Shown here one piece after another: positions 34,363-47,600 of a stretch of DNA of 64,000 bases. Positions within the stretch are counted from its first letter, which is position 1. Every line of letters starts with the position of its first letter. The notes below the pieces were generated by a model that was not told the DNA's origin, did not search any database, and saw only the letters and a program-made list of their open reading frames with translations. Made by a program: the position numbers and the translations under genes. Source of the stretch: Notospermus geniculatus (lineage: Eukaryota; Nemertea; Pilidiophora; Heteronemertea; Lineidae); assembly GCA_002633025.1 (NCBI GenBank), contig NMRB01000007.1, forward strand, positions 897,157 through 961,156, in the 5' to 3' direction.

Positions 34363-37300
34363 AACGTAGGACTAGGACAAATGTAGGAGACGGCGTAATT
34401 CGCAGGATGGGTTACATCAGAAATTCACGCATAAGTGAGCGGCCATATGGGTTTTTATGTTGATTAGAAGTCGACGTATTGCCACCGAGACCGCTTAGGC
34501 CGAATATCAAACAACACGTGGGAATACCCCCAAAAAGAACAACACCTTTTGTTTCACGCTTGAACTCCGCTAAAACATCTCCGAGCAAATTTAAACTCTC
34601 ACAAAGCACAAAATCGGAAAGGAAGATCAGAACAGTTGAAGAATTTCAACGGAATTCGTCGGAATTGTGACTATGGCTTTCAGCACTATCTGTCTTTGTG
34701 GAGGCCGCCTTTAATGAGGACAATGAATGCCGACAACGTGGCCCTTTCTCGTTGATGCAATAGTCCATTAGGCGTTTCACCAGGCTTTTTACGATCTGTC
34801 CGCCTCGATGAAGCCGGCATCTTGTCCACTGAAGGCGCGGATCAAATACGGAAGCAGTTTCTCCATGGCTGCTCAGTTATCTAATAGGATTTGGAACACC
34901 TTGATTGTGGTCATATGGTACATGGATAAAGCCATTTGTAACGCACCCGAGGATGAGTGATATCTTCCTCGGTAGGTATGCGAAAAGGGATGTCGACATT
35001 GTGTCCCAAACGCTTACCGGGATAAGCCATACCCCTCCCATGTTATAGCTTCCTGAAATCTGTTTTCGCAACTGTCTTTGCCACATGAGTACGTAAATTG
35101 TCGTTTTTATGAGGCCGTCGCCTTCAAGACATATTGCGTGCAGATGTAATATCAAGTGTTGCGCCCACTTGTTCAGTGTTGGCCTATGTATCACCCTCCA
35201 GAGAGTAGGCCTAAGAGTTACGACCATGCACGGAGGTTGGGCCCAGTTCAAGTCAGTGGAAGTAGTGCGAGAGTTAGGATGTATTCCTACGCCAATGAAG
35301 TCCTCATCAGACTCGTTATGTGCAGTGATAACCATAAATCAACTGTTGAGTACGTTAATCAGATTTTGATATCCCGGGTTAATTACGAGAGGAACACAGA
35401 GAAAACGACTATCACCGATTTGACTTCCCAAAATTTGGAAGATAATTGGCCAATCAGAGGCGGGAAAATTGCCGACACGTGACCCTGACTCTATGACATG
35501 CAAATGGCTTATAGCGCTGTAGATAATGATTCAGGGAGAGGGAGAAATTGGCCTAAGGATCAAAATAATACTCCCGAATGATGACAGATGAGTTAGTGTC
35601 GTGATAGCAACGAATCCGACCGCTTGACGGCAGGAAATGTGCCATTTCCAAGATGGCCATCAATGTCACGTGACTCGGTGTTTTGTTTTTGTTTCGCTTG
35701 TCGTCTGCTGCCCATCTATCTTCATGGAGAAAGCGATACTTTCCATTTCAAGCAAATTATAGAAATAATTTCCCATCTAACAGTAACTATCTCCTAATTT
35801 GTCCGAGATATCGAATGATGAATAGGACTTACCGTCACGGTTGCTCGCATCGATGAAATCATGGCCGCGGGAGGTGCGCAGGTCCGGGTTATCATATCCT
35901 ATTAAATGCTATTAAGTGAAAAACTTTAATAGCGAAGTAATTATTTGAAGAGGGCAAACAAACAATTTGATAAAGGGCATAAGAATGGCATTTAGTGAGA
36001 TAGAAGTAGTATCTCTTTGTATCGTTGGTCGATGATCAGAGGTCGCACTGGACACCTTCAAAGTGATATGGGTAACTCAACAGGGGTTCGGAAGTAGGCC
36101 TTCAGGTCGCTGGACCGTTGGATACCGTCATTCTGCCGTGAGCTGCTGCCCTAGGATGACTTCCAGATGTCCAGTGCAGGCAACGTTGTGTAACAACACT
36201 GTCAGCCTGTCGCGAAGGCGGTGTAACGTTTTCTGGTGTTCCCCATATCTCAGTGTTTCCATATAAATGACCACAGAGACCATGACTTGGAATGTATCAC
36301 AGAGAAATTTGTCACTTTGTTTCAACAGTATGTATCTGCGGAGGAGAAACACTGAGATACGCGTACACCTATGGCACTTTATGACCGGGACAACGTAGCC
36401 TACGTGCCCATGCGGCATCGGGGGTGACAACAGTGATACTGCAGGTCTTCATGACTTCGTTCATATATAAAGTCCAAGAAATCCTCACTCTACTCGTGAA
36501 AGATGATGAACAATTGGCCTCAAGCATCATGTGATTCAATTCAAAGGAAATGGACCAGGGATTAGCTGGTAAATGAGCCTGCCAAGACACGGCCAAGGTT
36601 ACAAGTCCGGCCAATTGATTACCAATATGCAATTAACAAATTGACGTCGTTTGTCTTAAGATGGACTTGTAATAAAATGGAAACTTTTGTAACGAGTGAA
36701 GTGGTCAATGAAGTGCTGTGTACTGGATCAGCGCGGTCGGCTGACCATCATCATCGTTTGACCCATGGTTGATGACCGATGAGACGACATCATCGTCCAT
36801 GTTGGCCTGTCTCAGTCCGATTTTGTCCCTTTCTTCCGAGTATATGGCGAAATCTCTCCCATGTAAGTTCAGTGATTGCTTTGTTTCTAAATGGTAAACT
36901 GAACGCAACCAGAAACGCTGGATTACCTGCAAATGACGTGAATGCAATTTACAAAGAAGTGTCCGCCATGTTTCACCAATACTTTCTCAACTAATCTTAA
37001 TGAAATTATGAATCTAAATTTGTATTTGATACTGACTGCGAACATGTGTTTACGTGGAATTTTATTTATAGTCACAACACTCATCACTGAATCAGCGTTG
37101 ATGTACTCTCCAATACAGGCGTCCGTGATATTGTTCACGATTCATCCTCATCAGCGGCGAGTGATAACCTGCTGGCTCTGTGTGTGGGAAGCTTGTCAAT
37201 CAAATTTTTGATTGGCAGCTGGTGAGCGCAGACGATCTGACTTTGTGACACCATTTCCTTCGGAGAAAATTAGATTGTTTATGAATTGTCACCTCTGCCT

Positions 37301-38685
37301 TCTCGAATCATTGTCAGGTTTTCGACATAATGGGGCTATAGTCTGTTCCCAATTACATTTGAAGGAAGGGTTACTATAATCTATTCCACTTCTGTATCAG
37401 ATGTGGTTACCAATATGATGATGTCATTCTGCGCATTATTCGATCTTGTTTTGATATTTGTAGCTGTTGTTCAGCAGCACAAATCCATATTGTACCCAAA
37501 TGAAATGATTTGAAACATCAATTGGGAAACAGACACAGGGATTCTGTTGGATTTTTGTCATAAGAGCGTCCGAAAATAGAGCGCGTTTGTCCGATACTTG
37601 AAACGGACAACTTGTCCCTCGAACTGAAGGTACAAATGCGAAACGTAATGGTATTATACATAGGATGATGTACAGCAGTGTTTGGAGACGAGGTTGATTG
37701 TTGTTTGAAGCCTCGACTTCGGCAGTGTCTGCTTGTTTACAGAGGCAACCTGCTAAATAGACGGAACAGAGTTAAAACAACAAAACTAACGATTTAACAA
37801 TAATCGCTTCATTAGCTGGCGTTATCATTACATGTTTGAGATGTGAAGGAACTACTTATCGGTAGAAAAACTCATTGTATCGAGAGTAAACATTCAATTC
37901 ATTTGTTTAGGAAGGTGAGAGTTTACTGAAGGCGCTATCACAACTAACACGAGTGAAAAGTAGCCGTTGTAAAGTCATTTCCGGGTTCATAGACTGCGCA
38001 TGCTCAGATATGAATTTCTTCCGGGTCGTTGTCATAGGAGACGATTGGGTGAAATCAAAAAGCCTCGATTTCGATGAGGAGGGAAAGTTTTTCTCGTGCG
38101 ATTTCGTCAATATTACAAGCACGATTTTTTGCGGGCATTTCTCCAAAATCAGCGACAAGTTCATGTAAAGCGATCTTGAGGGCAGGTGTTGGACTACAAG
38201 CTGTGCGAAAACAACTTTCCAATGTTCACCAAGGTTTCTATTGCAGGTTAGATCACCTATCGGCCACCATCTTGCTTCCTCTCGGCTCCCAGATCGGGAG
38301 AGAAATGGAGAACACATTCCTGTACACCACGTGTTTCGATATTATTGGGCCAATTATTCGTACCAATAATGTTCGACAAATTCCTTATCGAGTTTTACGT
38401 TGGGACCCCCGGGATCTGGAACTGCCCGACTCCAGCAAGCGTTCCATGTGGCCTGATCAACTCGTATCGTCTTTCGATTAGCTTGTCGCCCACCTAGCTT
38501 GATTTGTGATACAAGTATTCGAAACTTTCCTTCGTCGAACGGAAGAAAGTTTCCTTGAAGAGAATGGATCGTAAATTTACCCCATATTTTAGGACCACGG
38601 CCGAATTAAAATCAAACCATCGCCTTCTATTGGCCAAATTGGCATCCTCTTTGCGTTTCGCCTTTCATTTGTAAACACGGTGCGA
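34363..38685. other. No confident gene
   Basis: Several open frames occur here, including a 152-residue minus frame at 34877-35335, a 63-residue plus frame at 34479-34670 and overlapping plus and minus frames at 37907-38481. None has convincing splice sites, domain similarity or a preserved counterpart. CCAAGATGGC-type words near 35645 resemble YY1 sites but lack an attached transcript. Confidence 0.4.
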
Positions 38686-38795
38686 CGGCAGACATTTTTT
38701 GCGCCGTACAGTGGAGACATGTTTGCGCCGTACAGTCGAGACAATTTTTGTGCCGTACAGTGGAGACATTTTTTGTGCCGTACAGTGGCCATTCG
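38686..38795. repeat. 25-bp tandem repeat, four units
   Basis: GCCGTACAGT recurs at 38703, 38727, 38752 and 38777 with unit GCCGTACAGTGGAGACATTT, a 24-25 bp period. Confidence 0.85.
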
Positions 38796-39690
38796 GCCAA
38801 ATAATATGGGCGTAATATGTAAGTGGAGTTCATCTTCAATCTTTATCGTTTAATTCCTAAGCAAAAAGCACCTGAGATTTACTTCCGTTAAACATTGTAC
38901 ACATGCACCTGCTTTTTTCTGCTCCACGGAACGTTTTTAAGCGTTAACCTTTGTTTCCCCGCGTGGTTGATGGAAGTAATGGAATCTCCTTCGCATCGCC
39001 ATCCAACTGTTCCATTAGGCGCTTCGATTTAACGACGTTCAGCTGGCAAGGATCAAACACCTTGGATACTTAGTTATTTTTGAGGAATGCCTTTACACTT
39101 CGTTAGGCGGGTATAAAGAAACCAAGATGGCGTCGCTGGTCATTCATAATTATGTTGCCTACTTCAACAAGGTGTAAACATTTTGATCTGTTTTTTAGGC
39201 AAATTCTCTGCAGAGAGGAAATGTGAAAGAAGTGGTGTACAGGGGTTTAGCTTGCGAGGTTGTCCTCACGTCAGTCGTTCACATTTCCACCGCTTGAGGG
39301 CGGTAGGCAAAAATTGAGAGCGCAACGCTACCTGGTGTTCAGAATACAAAATAGTTTGGCCATCATATTTTGCGTACATTACATAGGCCTACCTAAAACT
39401 CAACGAAATAACACGCTTCTAATGAAGTTGTTCCTTTGGGTGTAAACAGGATTTTATGGGACTATAATATTTAGAAACTTTGCCAGTTAATGTTGATTGC
39501 TGATGAGATCAGCTCAGGTTAATGAGGCAGGTTAAGTCTTTGTTTCCTACCTGGATTAGCCAGTAATAAGATAGAACCAGGTGATACACATCATGCCCCC
39601 TGCTCCGCGAATTCGCAAACTGGCGTCTCGCTAAAGTTCGTCCCATTTTCGCCATTTTCTGGCGGGGTCCGAGGTGGTGATGTAAATTGG

Positions 39691-39866
39691 TTCTCGGTCC
39701 CACCGCCAGGGTTAACACTGAGCTCGGTAACGCTTGTCGTTTCCCAATGCGCTGGTTAGTCAACAAAAGAGCAATCATGATTTTCAACCAATCAACGTGT
39801 TTCGGCCGATCAAGTGATCAGGCCTGTGGATGACTCAGTATTTCACCTGCTGGTGAGACAAGGAAT
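39691..39866. mobile_element. Diverged fourth member of the GGTTCC MITE family
   Basis: The left end GGTTCTCGGTCCCACCGCCA and the poorly matched right end CTGGTGAGACAAGGAA resemble the family ends. The interior word CAACAAAAGAGCAATCA is nearly identical to that of 19769-20027. AATT flanks both sides. Confidence 0.5.
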
Positions 39867-41166
39867 TAAAATCTCGTTGATGGTCTGCGCGCTCTGGATT
39901 TTGTCCGAGGGACACACAGTCAATCGAACAATCGTTGACACCAAAATCACCGCCAGTTTGGCCCCACCCTCCCCTGTCATTGCCATCAGAACGACTGGGC
40001 CGAGCATGTATGTTTTTGCAAACTGGTAATCAGTCATAATGATGGCCGCTTTAGTTGTTGTCAAAAAGGACATGATAATTGGCTTCCTGAGAGCGATGAG
40101 GACAAATCTCAAACCGTTTATTAAATAACATAAAAACACAATCCTTCGAAACGAGGAAGATTTGACAATGTTCTCTTTTCGATTCAGAAGCTTTCGTTGT
40201 TCATTTTATTTTTGACAGATGAATCTCGTGATGTCAAAAAGAGAAGTAACGCGAACACAATGAAGTGAAAACGGACAAAAACTCTTTGCAAACAGACATC
40301 TCAAACGTTTTTTTGTGGCCCGTTCAGCTTTAGTGGCATGTTTAATGTTCAACCCGAAACGTTAACAATAAGGAAGTGAAAAGTGCTACGTTGCTCTCGC
40401 CCTGTCGTATGGGTTTAATTGAAAAATGATGAACTGAACTAGGGGTCTATTGAACCAACTAACCTGGCAAACGGGGCCCTTCGCCGAGTCGAATAACCGT
40501 TGAAAGCGGTAGAGTGGACCGATGAGATGTAATTGCTGAGCTATACAATCTTCCCTCAAAGGATTACGTGGTGCGCCTGATGATTTCTTTATGTCCTGTA
40601 TTCGTTCACAATTTAGGGTGGGCTTCTCATCAAGACGCAACAATGAGGAGACCCGAGATAAAATGAGCGGGGAGTTCCATCCCAAATGCCAGTTTCCCGT
40701 ACCCAATCCGGGCGAGGTTCACGTATTGTCAGCCTCGAGTGGTGGAATCCGGCTCATTGTTGGTTCTCCGGTTCTAGGGATCTGTACCAGGGTTCGCCTG
40801 CGCTGAGTCTCTCCCGGCCGCATGCCATTTCACTGCGAAAAGAAAACATGCAGACGGATGGAATTCCGTGTGTAGACGATGATGAATTTGGACTGGGGTT
40901 CCGTGGATGGTTATCCACTAAGTCAACAAGGCCAGCGCTGGGAGTATCAAACTCACCCGGTGGCAACAATGGATAATCAAAATATGGACATAATCAGAAT
41001 CGCTGGTGAAATTATTGATGATAATGCGCAGTGTGTGCATTACAACACCTTCCAAGATGAACATGCATTCAATTATGTTGATTTTATACGACGTGTAACC
41101 GTGCATTCACATAAACTACACGATGAACAGGAAAGTACAACGATAGAGTCGGTTGCTTGCCTTGCT
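39867..41166. other. No confident gene
   Basis: An open frame enters the gap at 41167 but has neither splice context nor recognisable composition. Nothing else is supported. Confidence 0.4.
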
Positions 41167-41424
41167 NNNNNNNNNNNNNNNNNNNNNNNNNNNNNNNNNN
41201 NNNNNNNNNNNNNNNNNNNNNNNNNNNNNNNNNNNNNNNNNNNNNNNNNNNNNNNNNNNNNNNNNNNNNNNNNNNNNNNNNNNNNNNNNNNNNNNNNNNN
41301 NNNNNNNNNNNNNNNNNNNNNNNNNNNNNNNNNNNNNNNNNNNNNNNNNNNNNNNNNNNNNNNNNNNNNNNNNNNNNNNNNNNNNNNNNNNNNNNNNNNN
41401 NNNNNNNNNNNNNNNNNNNNNNNN
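41167..41424. other. Assembly gap of 258 N
   Basis: Uncalled bases followed immediately by a run of 14 C. The homopolymer may have caused the gap. Confidence 0.95.
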
Positions 41425-41822
41425 CCCCCCCCCCCCCCGAGCGGGTGCGAGCGATTAAACAGCAACCGAAATCTCGCTAGGCCTTTATATACCGCACCGA
41501 ATGAGTGGTTTTATTTGAGTGTAGGCTTAATAGAGATTTAGAACTGCAGATATTTTGCATACATTATATTTTACGAGCGTACAGTATGTATGTATGATAT
41601 TTTGCGCGTTCTAAGATAGTTCTCGGTCTTAAACAGTGGCTGCAGGAAGAGTTCAAGAAAAGAAAGCCAGGTAAGCAGAAATTTGTCCATTTACCAGAAA
41701 AACCAAGATGAGAATATGCCTGTTTGACTTAGGCCTATAGGCCAACATTTCAGCCGCGTCTCACGTCATGAGAGGCAGGCATAATTCTGACAACAGTAAA
41801 TCTGTTCTCTACAGGAAAAACC

Positions 41823-42137
41823 ATGTCCAAGCAAAACCCGGACCCCTCCAACCGTCACCAAAAGGTCGCCTCTCAGTTTGCAAAGACACCGACATCGCCA
41901 AAGGCCGTTCGACGAAAGAGCTTGACTCTGTTGAGCGGCTACCAGAGACACTACACGGGCATCATGGTAACCTCGGCAGAACAGCAGAAGATAGCGACGG
42001 AACGACTGTCTCAGGTCACCAAGCCTGTTCCAGATTCTAAAAGGGTACAAAGAGAGGACATTAAGGAGAAATTTGGAAACTTGGTGAGCTATCAGTGGAA
42101 TTCCAATGGGAGATTGTATCATGGATTCAAGTGGTGA
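41823..42137 (+). CDS. Hypothetical 104-residue basic protein
   Basis: The frame encodes a basic, Ser/Thr/Lys/Arg-rich 104-residue protein beginning MSKQNPDPSNRHQK. A central RRKSLTLLSGYQRHYTGIMV segment precedes an aromatic C terminus, NSNGRLYHGFKW. There is no signal peptide or membrane segment. The start is the first ATG after the acceptor at 41815 and no intron interrupts the frame. I do not recognise the family; size and composition recall small sperm or ciliary microtubule-associated proteins, but that is only a guess. It lies 2 kb upstream of the aquaporin on the same strand. Confidence 0.5.
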   Translation: MSKQNPDPSNRHQKVASQFAKTPTSPKAVRRKSLTLLSGYQRHYTGIMVTSAEQQKIATERLSQVTKPVPDSKRVQREDIKEKFGNLVSYQWNSNGRLYHGFKW

Positions 42138-42515
42138 CGCCTGGGATATTTTGACAATACGGCCGGCTGAACCATCTAAAACTCTCTACCCTATACTCAC
42201 CCCGGCCCTCATCTCAGAGACCATCATCTTCAGATCTTATGGCTCGTAACAGTCTCTTATTTAGATTCTGACAGGGTTCACCCTGTATCTTTGACAGGTA
42301 CCGTAGTTATAACTTCCAGACAAAGATGGCGACACTATCCGGTCTGTTCGAGATTGTCAGGTGTGGCAGTAGGTTGAGTCCGTCGCTTGGTGGAGGTGTT
42401 CGGCGCCTATGTTCAAAACGAATTCCTTCAAATTACTTTTTACCTCTGGACGCACAATTCAATGTTCTTCTGTTGTAGAATTCATACTTGGATAGATATT
42501 ATGGCTTGATTTGTC

Positions 42516-42521
42516 AATAAA
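42516..42521 (+). terminator. AATAAA polyadenylation signal of the small gene
   Basis: AATAAA occurs 379 bases after the stop codon of the 104-residue frame, followed by T- and GT-containing sequence. It is the first such signal downstream. Confidence 0.5.
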
Positions 42522-44099
42522 CACCACGCACGTTGGCAACTCCGGTGGGCTTGACTTTGTCAATTTGACTGTGTTAGTAGTTCATTTCATTTCATAATAT
42601 CCAGTCGTATTGTTGTGAAATTTTTGAAAACTTCAAGGCATTTAATAACCTTGATTTCTTTAGTGTGAAATCCACGTTTATCGAGACTCCGAAAGAGTTC
42701 AATGACATTTATTTCCATGTCATGTCCATGCGTGTGTATAAAAAATGTATCAAACTGGCGACAGGTGTGACAGATGACCAAGGCCTTTGTGTGGCTTCAT
42801 CGAACATTTTCTACATGAATGTGACAAATAGAGAGCATGACACACGTCGAATTGGTGTAGGCTGTTCAGTCCTGTTTATCAGGGGGTCAGTTGTACGATA
42901 GCCAAAGATGAGGACAGGATGCAGGCTTTCTGTGTTTGCGAATTTCAATTACATTTCCCTGATTTGGAATGACAATCTCTGCAAGGAATTCAAAGTGAAC
43001 ACAATGGATAAGGTATACTCGTCTGTTTCCGGTGACATGTCTCTCAATGTGAGCTGTCATTCTTCTCTGCAGGCCGACTGAAGCCCCTAAACTGAGACTT
43101 TACATGCAAACTGAACACAAATTTGTCCGCTGGTGACGTCGTATCGTGCGCCACCATTCGACACTCTAAGGAACTTGTAGTCCTGGTCGTCTTCTTCAGT
43201 TCTACAATTCGCCGCTGGGATCGCTCTGTACAAGGCTTGGGCTTGACTCCTGGACGAATGGTGTGGTGGGTATTTGCACCCACCTGTTCGCTGTCAAACT
43301 TATCGTAGCTACCTACTCTTCAAGACAAGGGCATATTCAACTCTTTATCAAACCATAAACATCACATTGTACATGTATAATACATGTATTTGCTGCACTT
43401 CAATGATGACATTGAAGCAGTCTTCGATCTCATATCTCATCTGTGCCATTCGACTCGACCTCGCTTCCTTTCCTTCTCACGGCTAAGGTTACCGCGTGGG
43501 ATTTTATAAATATACCGTGACGTGCAGTCTCAGAACAGCGCTACCTGACTCTTTAAGCTGGAGTCAGGAAAAGACACGAAGAGCTTTCATCATCAGTCGA
43601 GTATTCTTCTTTATAACAGCACCACGTGTCTTGGTTGTTGACGACATTTTCTTTACTGCAAAAGGAATACGACTTCTTAACCATTTTGAAACGGCCACGG
43701 ATCTAGACCTGCAATAAAACTAGGATCTGAGGATGATAATTTCACGATTGAACAAAAATATTTTCCGGTTGGGATTGGGAATAATATTGTTGTGTTCTAA
43801 CTAAAGACAGACTGCTTATGGGAACGTCCATAGAATTCTATAAGAGAAGGAGTGAATGTCGAATTAACTGTGCCAAGTTGAGATATAAATCAAAGACACA
43901 TTTATAGATATTACGATTAGGATTTATTAAGGACATCTTAGATACCTGTTTGATAATTCAAGTCACGTAGATAACATTATGGAGCGCTGACTTCGATCGG
44001 GTTCGTTGGCGGGCCGAAAGTTCATAGCCGAAAACCTATAAGAGAGATAGTGGCATATAAGTTCTGACTACTAAAACGTGACGATCATATAGACGCCAG
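42522..44099. other. Intergenic region and likely aquaporin 5' region
   Basis: No exon is supported. An in-frame TGA 24 bases before the aquaporin ATG shows that the first coding exon does not extend upstream in frame. The aquaporin promoter should lie here or beyond a 5' non-coding intron, but I cannot place it. Confidence 0.4.
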
Positions 44100-44678
44100 A
44101 TGCCAGAAGAGACGTGTTGTGGCGGCTGTTTGCGGAAGGCTATGTCAACTAGCGTGGATGACCTCAGAAACCCGCTTTTTTGGCGGGCATGTGTCGGCGA
44201 GTGCCTGGGGACTCTATTCTTGACGTTAGTCGGATGTGGATCTTGCATAGGGTGGGACGATGGTACCCCCACAGTGGTCCAAATCGCCCTTGCCTTCGGG
44301 CTGAGCGTGGGTACCATGGTCTGGTGTCTTGCGGAGAGTAGCGGTGGACACATCAACCCAGCAGTGACTACAGGACTTTTGGTGACGAGGAAGATATCCT
44401 TAGCAAGGGCAGGATTTTATATTATCGCACAATGCGGGGGTGCTATCGTCGGCGCTGGAATACTCCGCGGCATGACACCGAATGAAAAAGTCGGCGACCT
44501 AGGACAAACTCTGCTGAATGAAGGCATGACACCCGCCAAAGGATTTGCGGTGGAATTCATGATCACCATTGTCCTCGTGTTCACGGTGTTTGCAACATGT
44601 GACGGCGCCAGGGATGATCTCAAAGGCTCGGGACCACTAGCTATAGGATTATCCGTAACCATGTGTCATCTGTTTGCT
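44100..44678 (+). CDS. AQP4: Aquaporin coding exon 1
   Basis: Encodes residues 1-193: a cysteine-bearing N terminus (Cys6, Cys7, Cys10), transmembrane helices 1 to 5 and the first NPA loop. It ends CATCTGTTTGCT before donor GTAAGT, directly after the filter His190. Reading past the donor meets a repeat element and a spurious C terminus. Confidence 0.93.
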
Positions 44679-47600
44679 GTAAGTATCCAGATTAATATAG
44701 AGTTTTCGGAAAGCCCCCAAAACGCCAACGCGAACGTCTATATCCTTTTGTTCGGTGTTCCCTTCGTGGCATCGAACAATGTGTTTGGCGTTCACGTTGG
44801 CGTTTCGGGGGCTTTGCGAAAACGCCCTGACTCAGAGAGATGCTGCCGGACGGTGTAAAAGGAAAGAATGTCTCCAGCAAAAACTGTCCCCCTGGTAACA
44901 AAAGATCCTATTGTTAATTACAATCGATCACTGGCGATTGGTTTCTCTGATCACGCACCTTAATTCGTCAGGGAACAATAGAAGCGGACAGTTTTGCAGG
45001 GGACATTCTTTACCGTTACACCAGTAGGCCTATTCGGGATTGCAGTGTACTGGACTCTCGAACGGCCCGGAAGAACACCATGACAGAGTGCACTATGAGC
45101 TGTCAGCGAGTTGACCACTAGGTGTCTCTACGGCCCAATTGAATGCATCTAGCGGACCCAGTCATTATCGATCGAACAGCAATCACGTAGATTTTCCTGT
45201 ACATTGGTCCGCTAAGACTTTGCTGCCATCTGTTGGCAATATGCGCGGCTGACTGCTCCATTGATTTCTGACATCCGCACGAATATCGAGGAGATCGCCC
45301 CTTTAAGTAATAACGCACATGTCAGAACGGTTAACACGCGTCGTACATGTACGTTTCTTTACGGCATTCAATGGTATTTTAAATTACGTATGATAATCTT
45401 CGTACGTTTCATAACGCAATCGTACATTACTTGCTGGTTCATCATAGTCTGGTAATATCACATATTTTCTCGGCATCCGCGATGCCAGCGAAGTATCAAA
45501 GCTTTCTTAACCCCGGCTGAGAGATTATCGCATAATACTCAGCGGGGAATGTGGCTTTCGCTTCTGTGGTAAACAAGATGAAAATCTTGGTCAATTCAGT
45601 TGGATGTGTTGGCCCTACAGATCGATGATGCTGAAAAAATGAAAATCGGCCATTTGGTTTATCAGTGAGTATAGAACATCGATAAGCCATCGCCAGCTTC
45701 ACTATAAGGTTCTATGTTTTCTTGTATATAATGCAGAAGGAAACCGGAGCCGCGGCAATAAACTGAGCATCACACGAAAACGACCTGTGGTTCTGCCTCG
45801 GGCTACCCTGGCGTCAATATTAAAATCAATTAGCTGCCGCCAAACTCCCAATAGACAAAAAACACTGATTAAAGCTTCCAACATTACCTATAGTTAGGCC
45901 TATCAATAGCTTCGACTTCTTCTTGATACAGTTATTTTCCATTATACCTTGTTATGTTACAAGTCTATGTAACAAATAACCAACCACCTGTAGCCAACTA
46001 ACAGCCGTGAGCCTGCAAGTACGTTGTTCTACACAGGGTGTTTCAGAAATGTCGCCACGAACGTTTATTATTTGTCGAGAATGATGTCGAACGTCATCAC
46101 ATAGCTAACAATTAGATTAATGAACATGCTGAATCATGCATATATGAGAGATATTTCCTGATTACTATTTGCTTTAGCTCTTGGCAAAATGAATCTCTTC
46201 GCATTCCAAATAGTCCTTACAGCTTTAGATGGAGGAGCATGGCTACGTCATTAGGTAAACACTTGGTAAAAATGTTTACAGCGAAGAGCTGAGACGGTAT
46301 GATGATGAACCGCGACTGTTTTTTTTGCTCAGAGATATGGTAAACAGTACAGCCATTATCACGCCGTATCTTAATGCAAGCCCATTGGTTGCTAACGAAC
46401 ACGGGGCTGAAAGTGATAAGTCCCCGGATGTTCACGAGAATGTCTGTTACGTCACTAAATCGCTGCATGGCTTGTACGACGTGCTTTGTGTAGGCCTACC
46501 TCTGTAAAGACATCACAGCCCTCAGCCATCAGTAGGCTTGTCTCTTATGAAAAGGACTTGGGGCGTTGAAATAGGGAACGAAGAGTATGAAGCAAGAGTT
46601 ATGCCTCCAGTTTTAAATCCTCCTCGAATCAACACGACCCTTAGCTTGAGGGACGTTCCAGTGTAGTTAGACTTGTGCACAGAGGGAACGCTCGATTACC
46701 TACAGGGAACTGTTCGTTCACTGGTCGTGTCTGTGGCTTTCAAAATGGATAGCACTTCGCTTTTCGTACATTTGCCTAATGCTTCTCTGAGTGACTAAAA
46801 CTGACACGTAAACAGTGGTATAAACGTCAATTGAAGTGGAGGTTTGCTTTCGGCTAAGTTTGGCAATTTACCGTCTCTCGTTGCTGTTACTTGACCTGTC
46901 ACAACATTTTTTTCACTAACTCCATGTTCATGTCCATGAGCATGAAACCCTTCTCCTGCCCCAGGTATTCAACACCTCAGAAAATTTGCGAACGACATCT
47001 CCTGAGCCGGCAGTTATTTTTTAATGGCTATCTTTCATGGGACGGCAGTTCATGCCGTTTTTGATTGCCGTTCAATGGCAATGTTTATGGTTTGCCCTCC
47101 TGGATATTGATCTGTAAAACAGGCCGTCATGTGGAACAACCACATCGGTCAAGACAAATGGGAAAGGCATTTCTACCATTGCGGGAAAAGTGCGTTCATT
47201 GTAAGAAATGTCAATGAAAAAAGTGAAAAAGCCTATTCATACACATGTATCTTGTCAGTCAGATGTGAGATCAAAAAGGCCATGGGGCTAACATACGTCA
47301 AAATGTAAATCACGTCACATACAATAGTTCTGTGTGAGTGTGTGTCATTCTGATGACCAACAGCCAATAAATTATCGTAACTGGGGTATTTGATATCAGT
47401 CACAGAGTTTAATGTGTCCACATCTCACGAAATGCGTTCATTGGTGATTGCCCTATATCTTAGGCTCCTCACAGACCCTCCCACAAAAGCACGCACGCAA
47501 ACAAAAGAATTCTCCTTGCATTCGGGGTTTCAAAAGTCATTTCACCAATACCATGATGCAAGTGCACTCCAAGCATGAACTCAATGTGCACGCATAATCA

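Larger units (their letters stand above)
41641..42521 (+). other. Two-exon transcription unit for a small hypothetical protein
   Basis: A donor CCAG/GTAAGC at 41670/41671 ends a short non-coding first exon. An acceptor CTCTACAG precedes 41815, eight bases before the ATG. The coding frame is uninterrupted to 42137 and an AATAAA signal lies at 42516-42521. A TTATATA box near 41485 could serve as core promoter, but the transcription start is not defined. The arrangement is internally consistent for a compact gene of under 1 kb. Confidence 0.5.

Noticed and set aside
34479-34670. 63-residue basic frame beginning MPPRPLRPNIK
   Set aside because: Plausible composition but a similar frame is open on the opposite strand and there is no donor or neighbouring exon.
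34877-35335. 152-residue minus-strand frame
   Set aside because: No splice context, no domain I recognise and no second copy in the window. It might be a decayed transposon fragment but this cannot be supported.
37907-38481. Overlapping 135-residue frames on both strands
   Set aside because: Opposing frames of similar length with unconvincing composition and no splice sites that join to anything.
40879-41541. 220-residue frame crossing the 258-N gap
   Set aside because: More than a third is uncalled bases. The two ends need not be in the same frame and neither resembles a known protein.
44679-44858. Continuation of the aquaporin frame past residue 193
   Set aside because: It reads through a GTAAGT donor into a palindromic MITE. 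The proper continuation with the second NPA motif is the exon at 56468.
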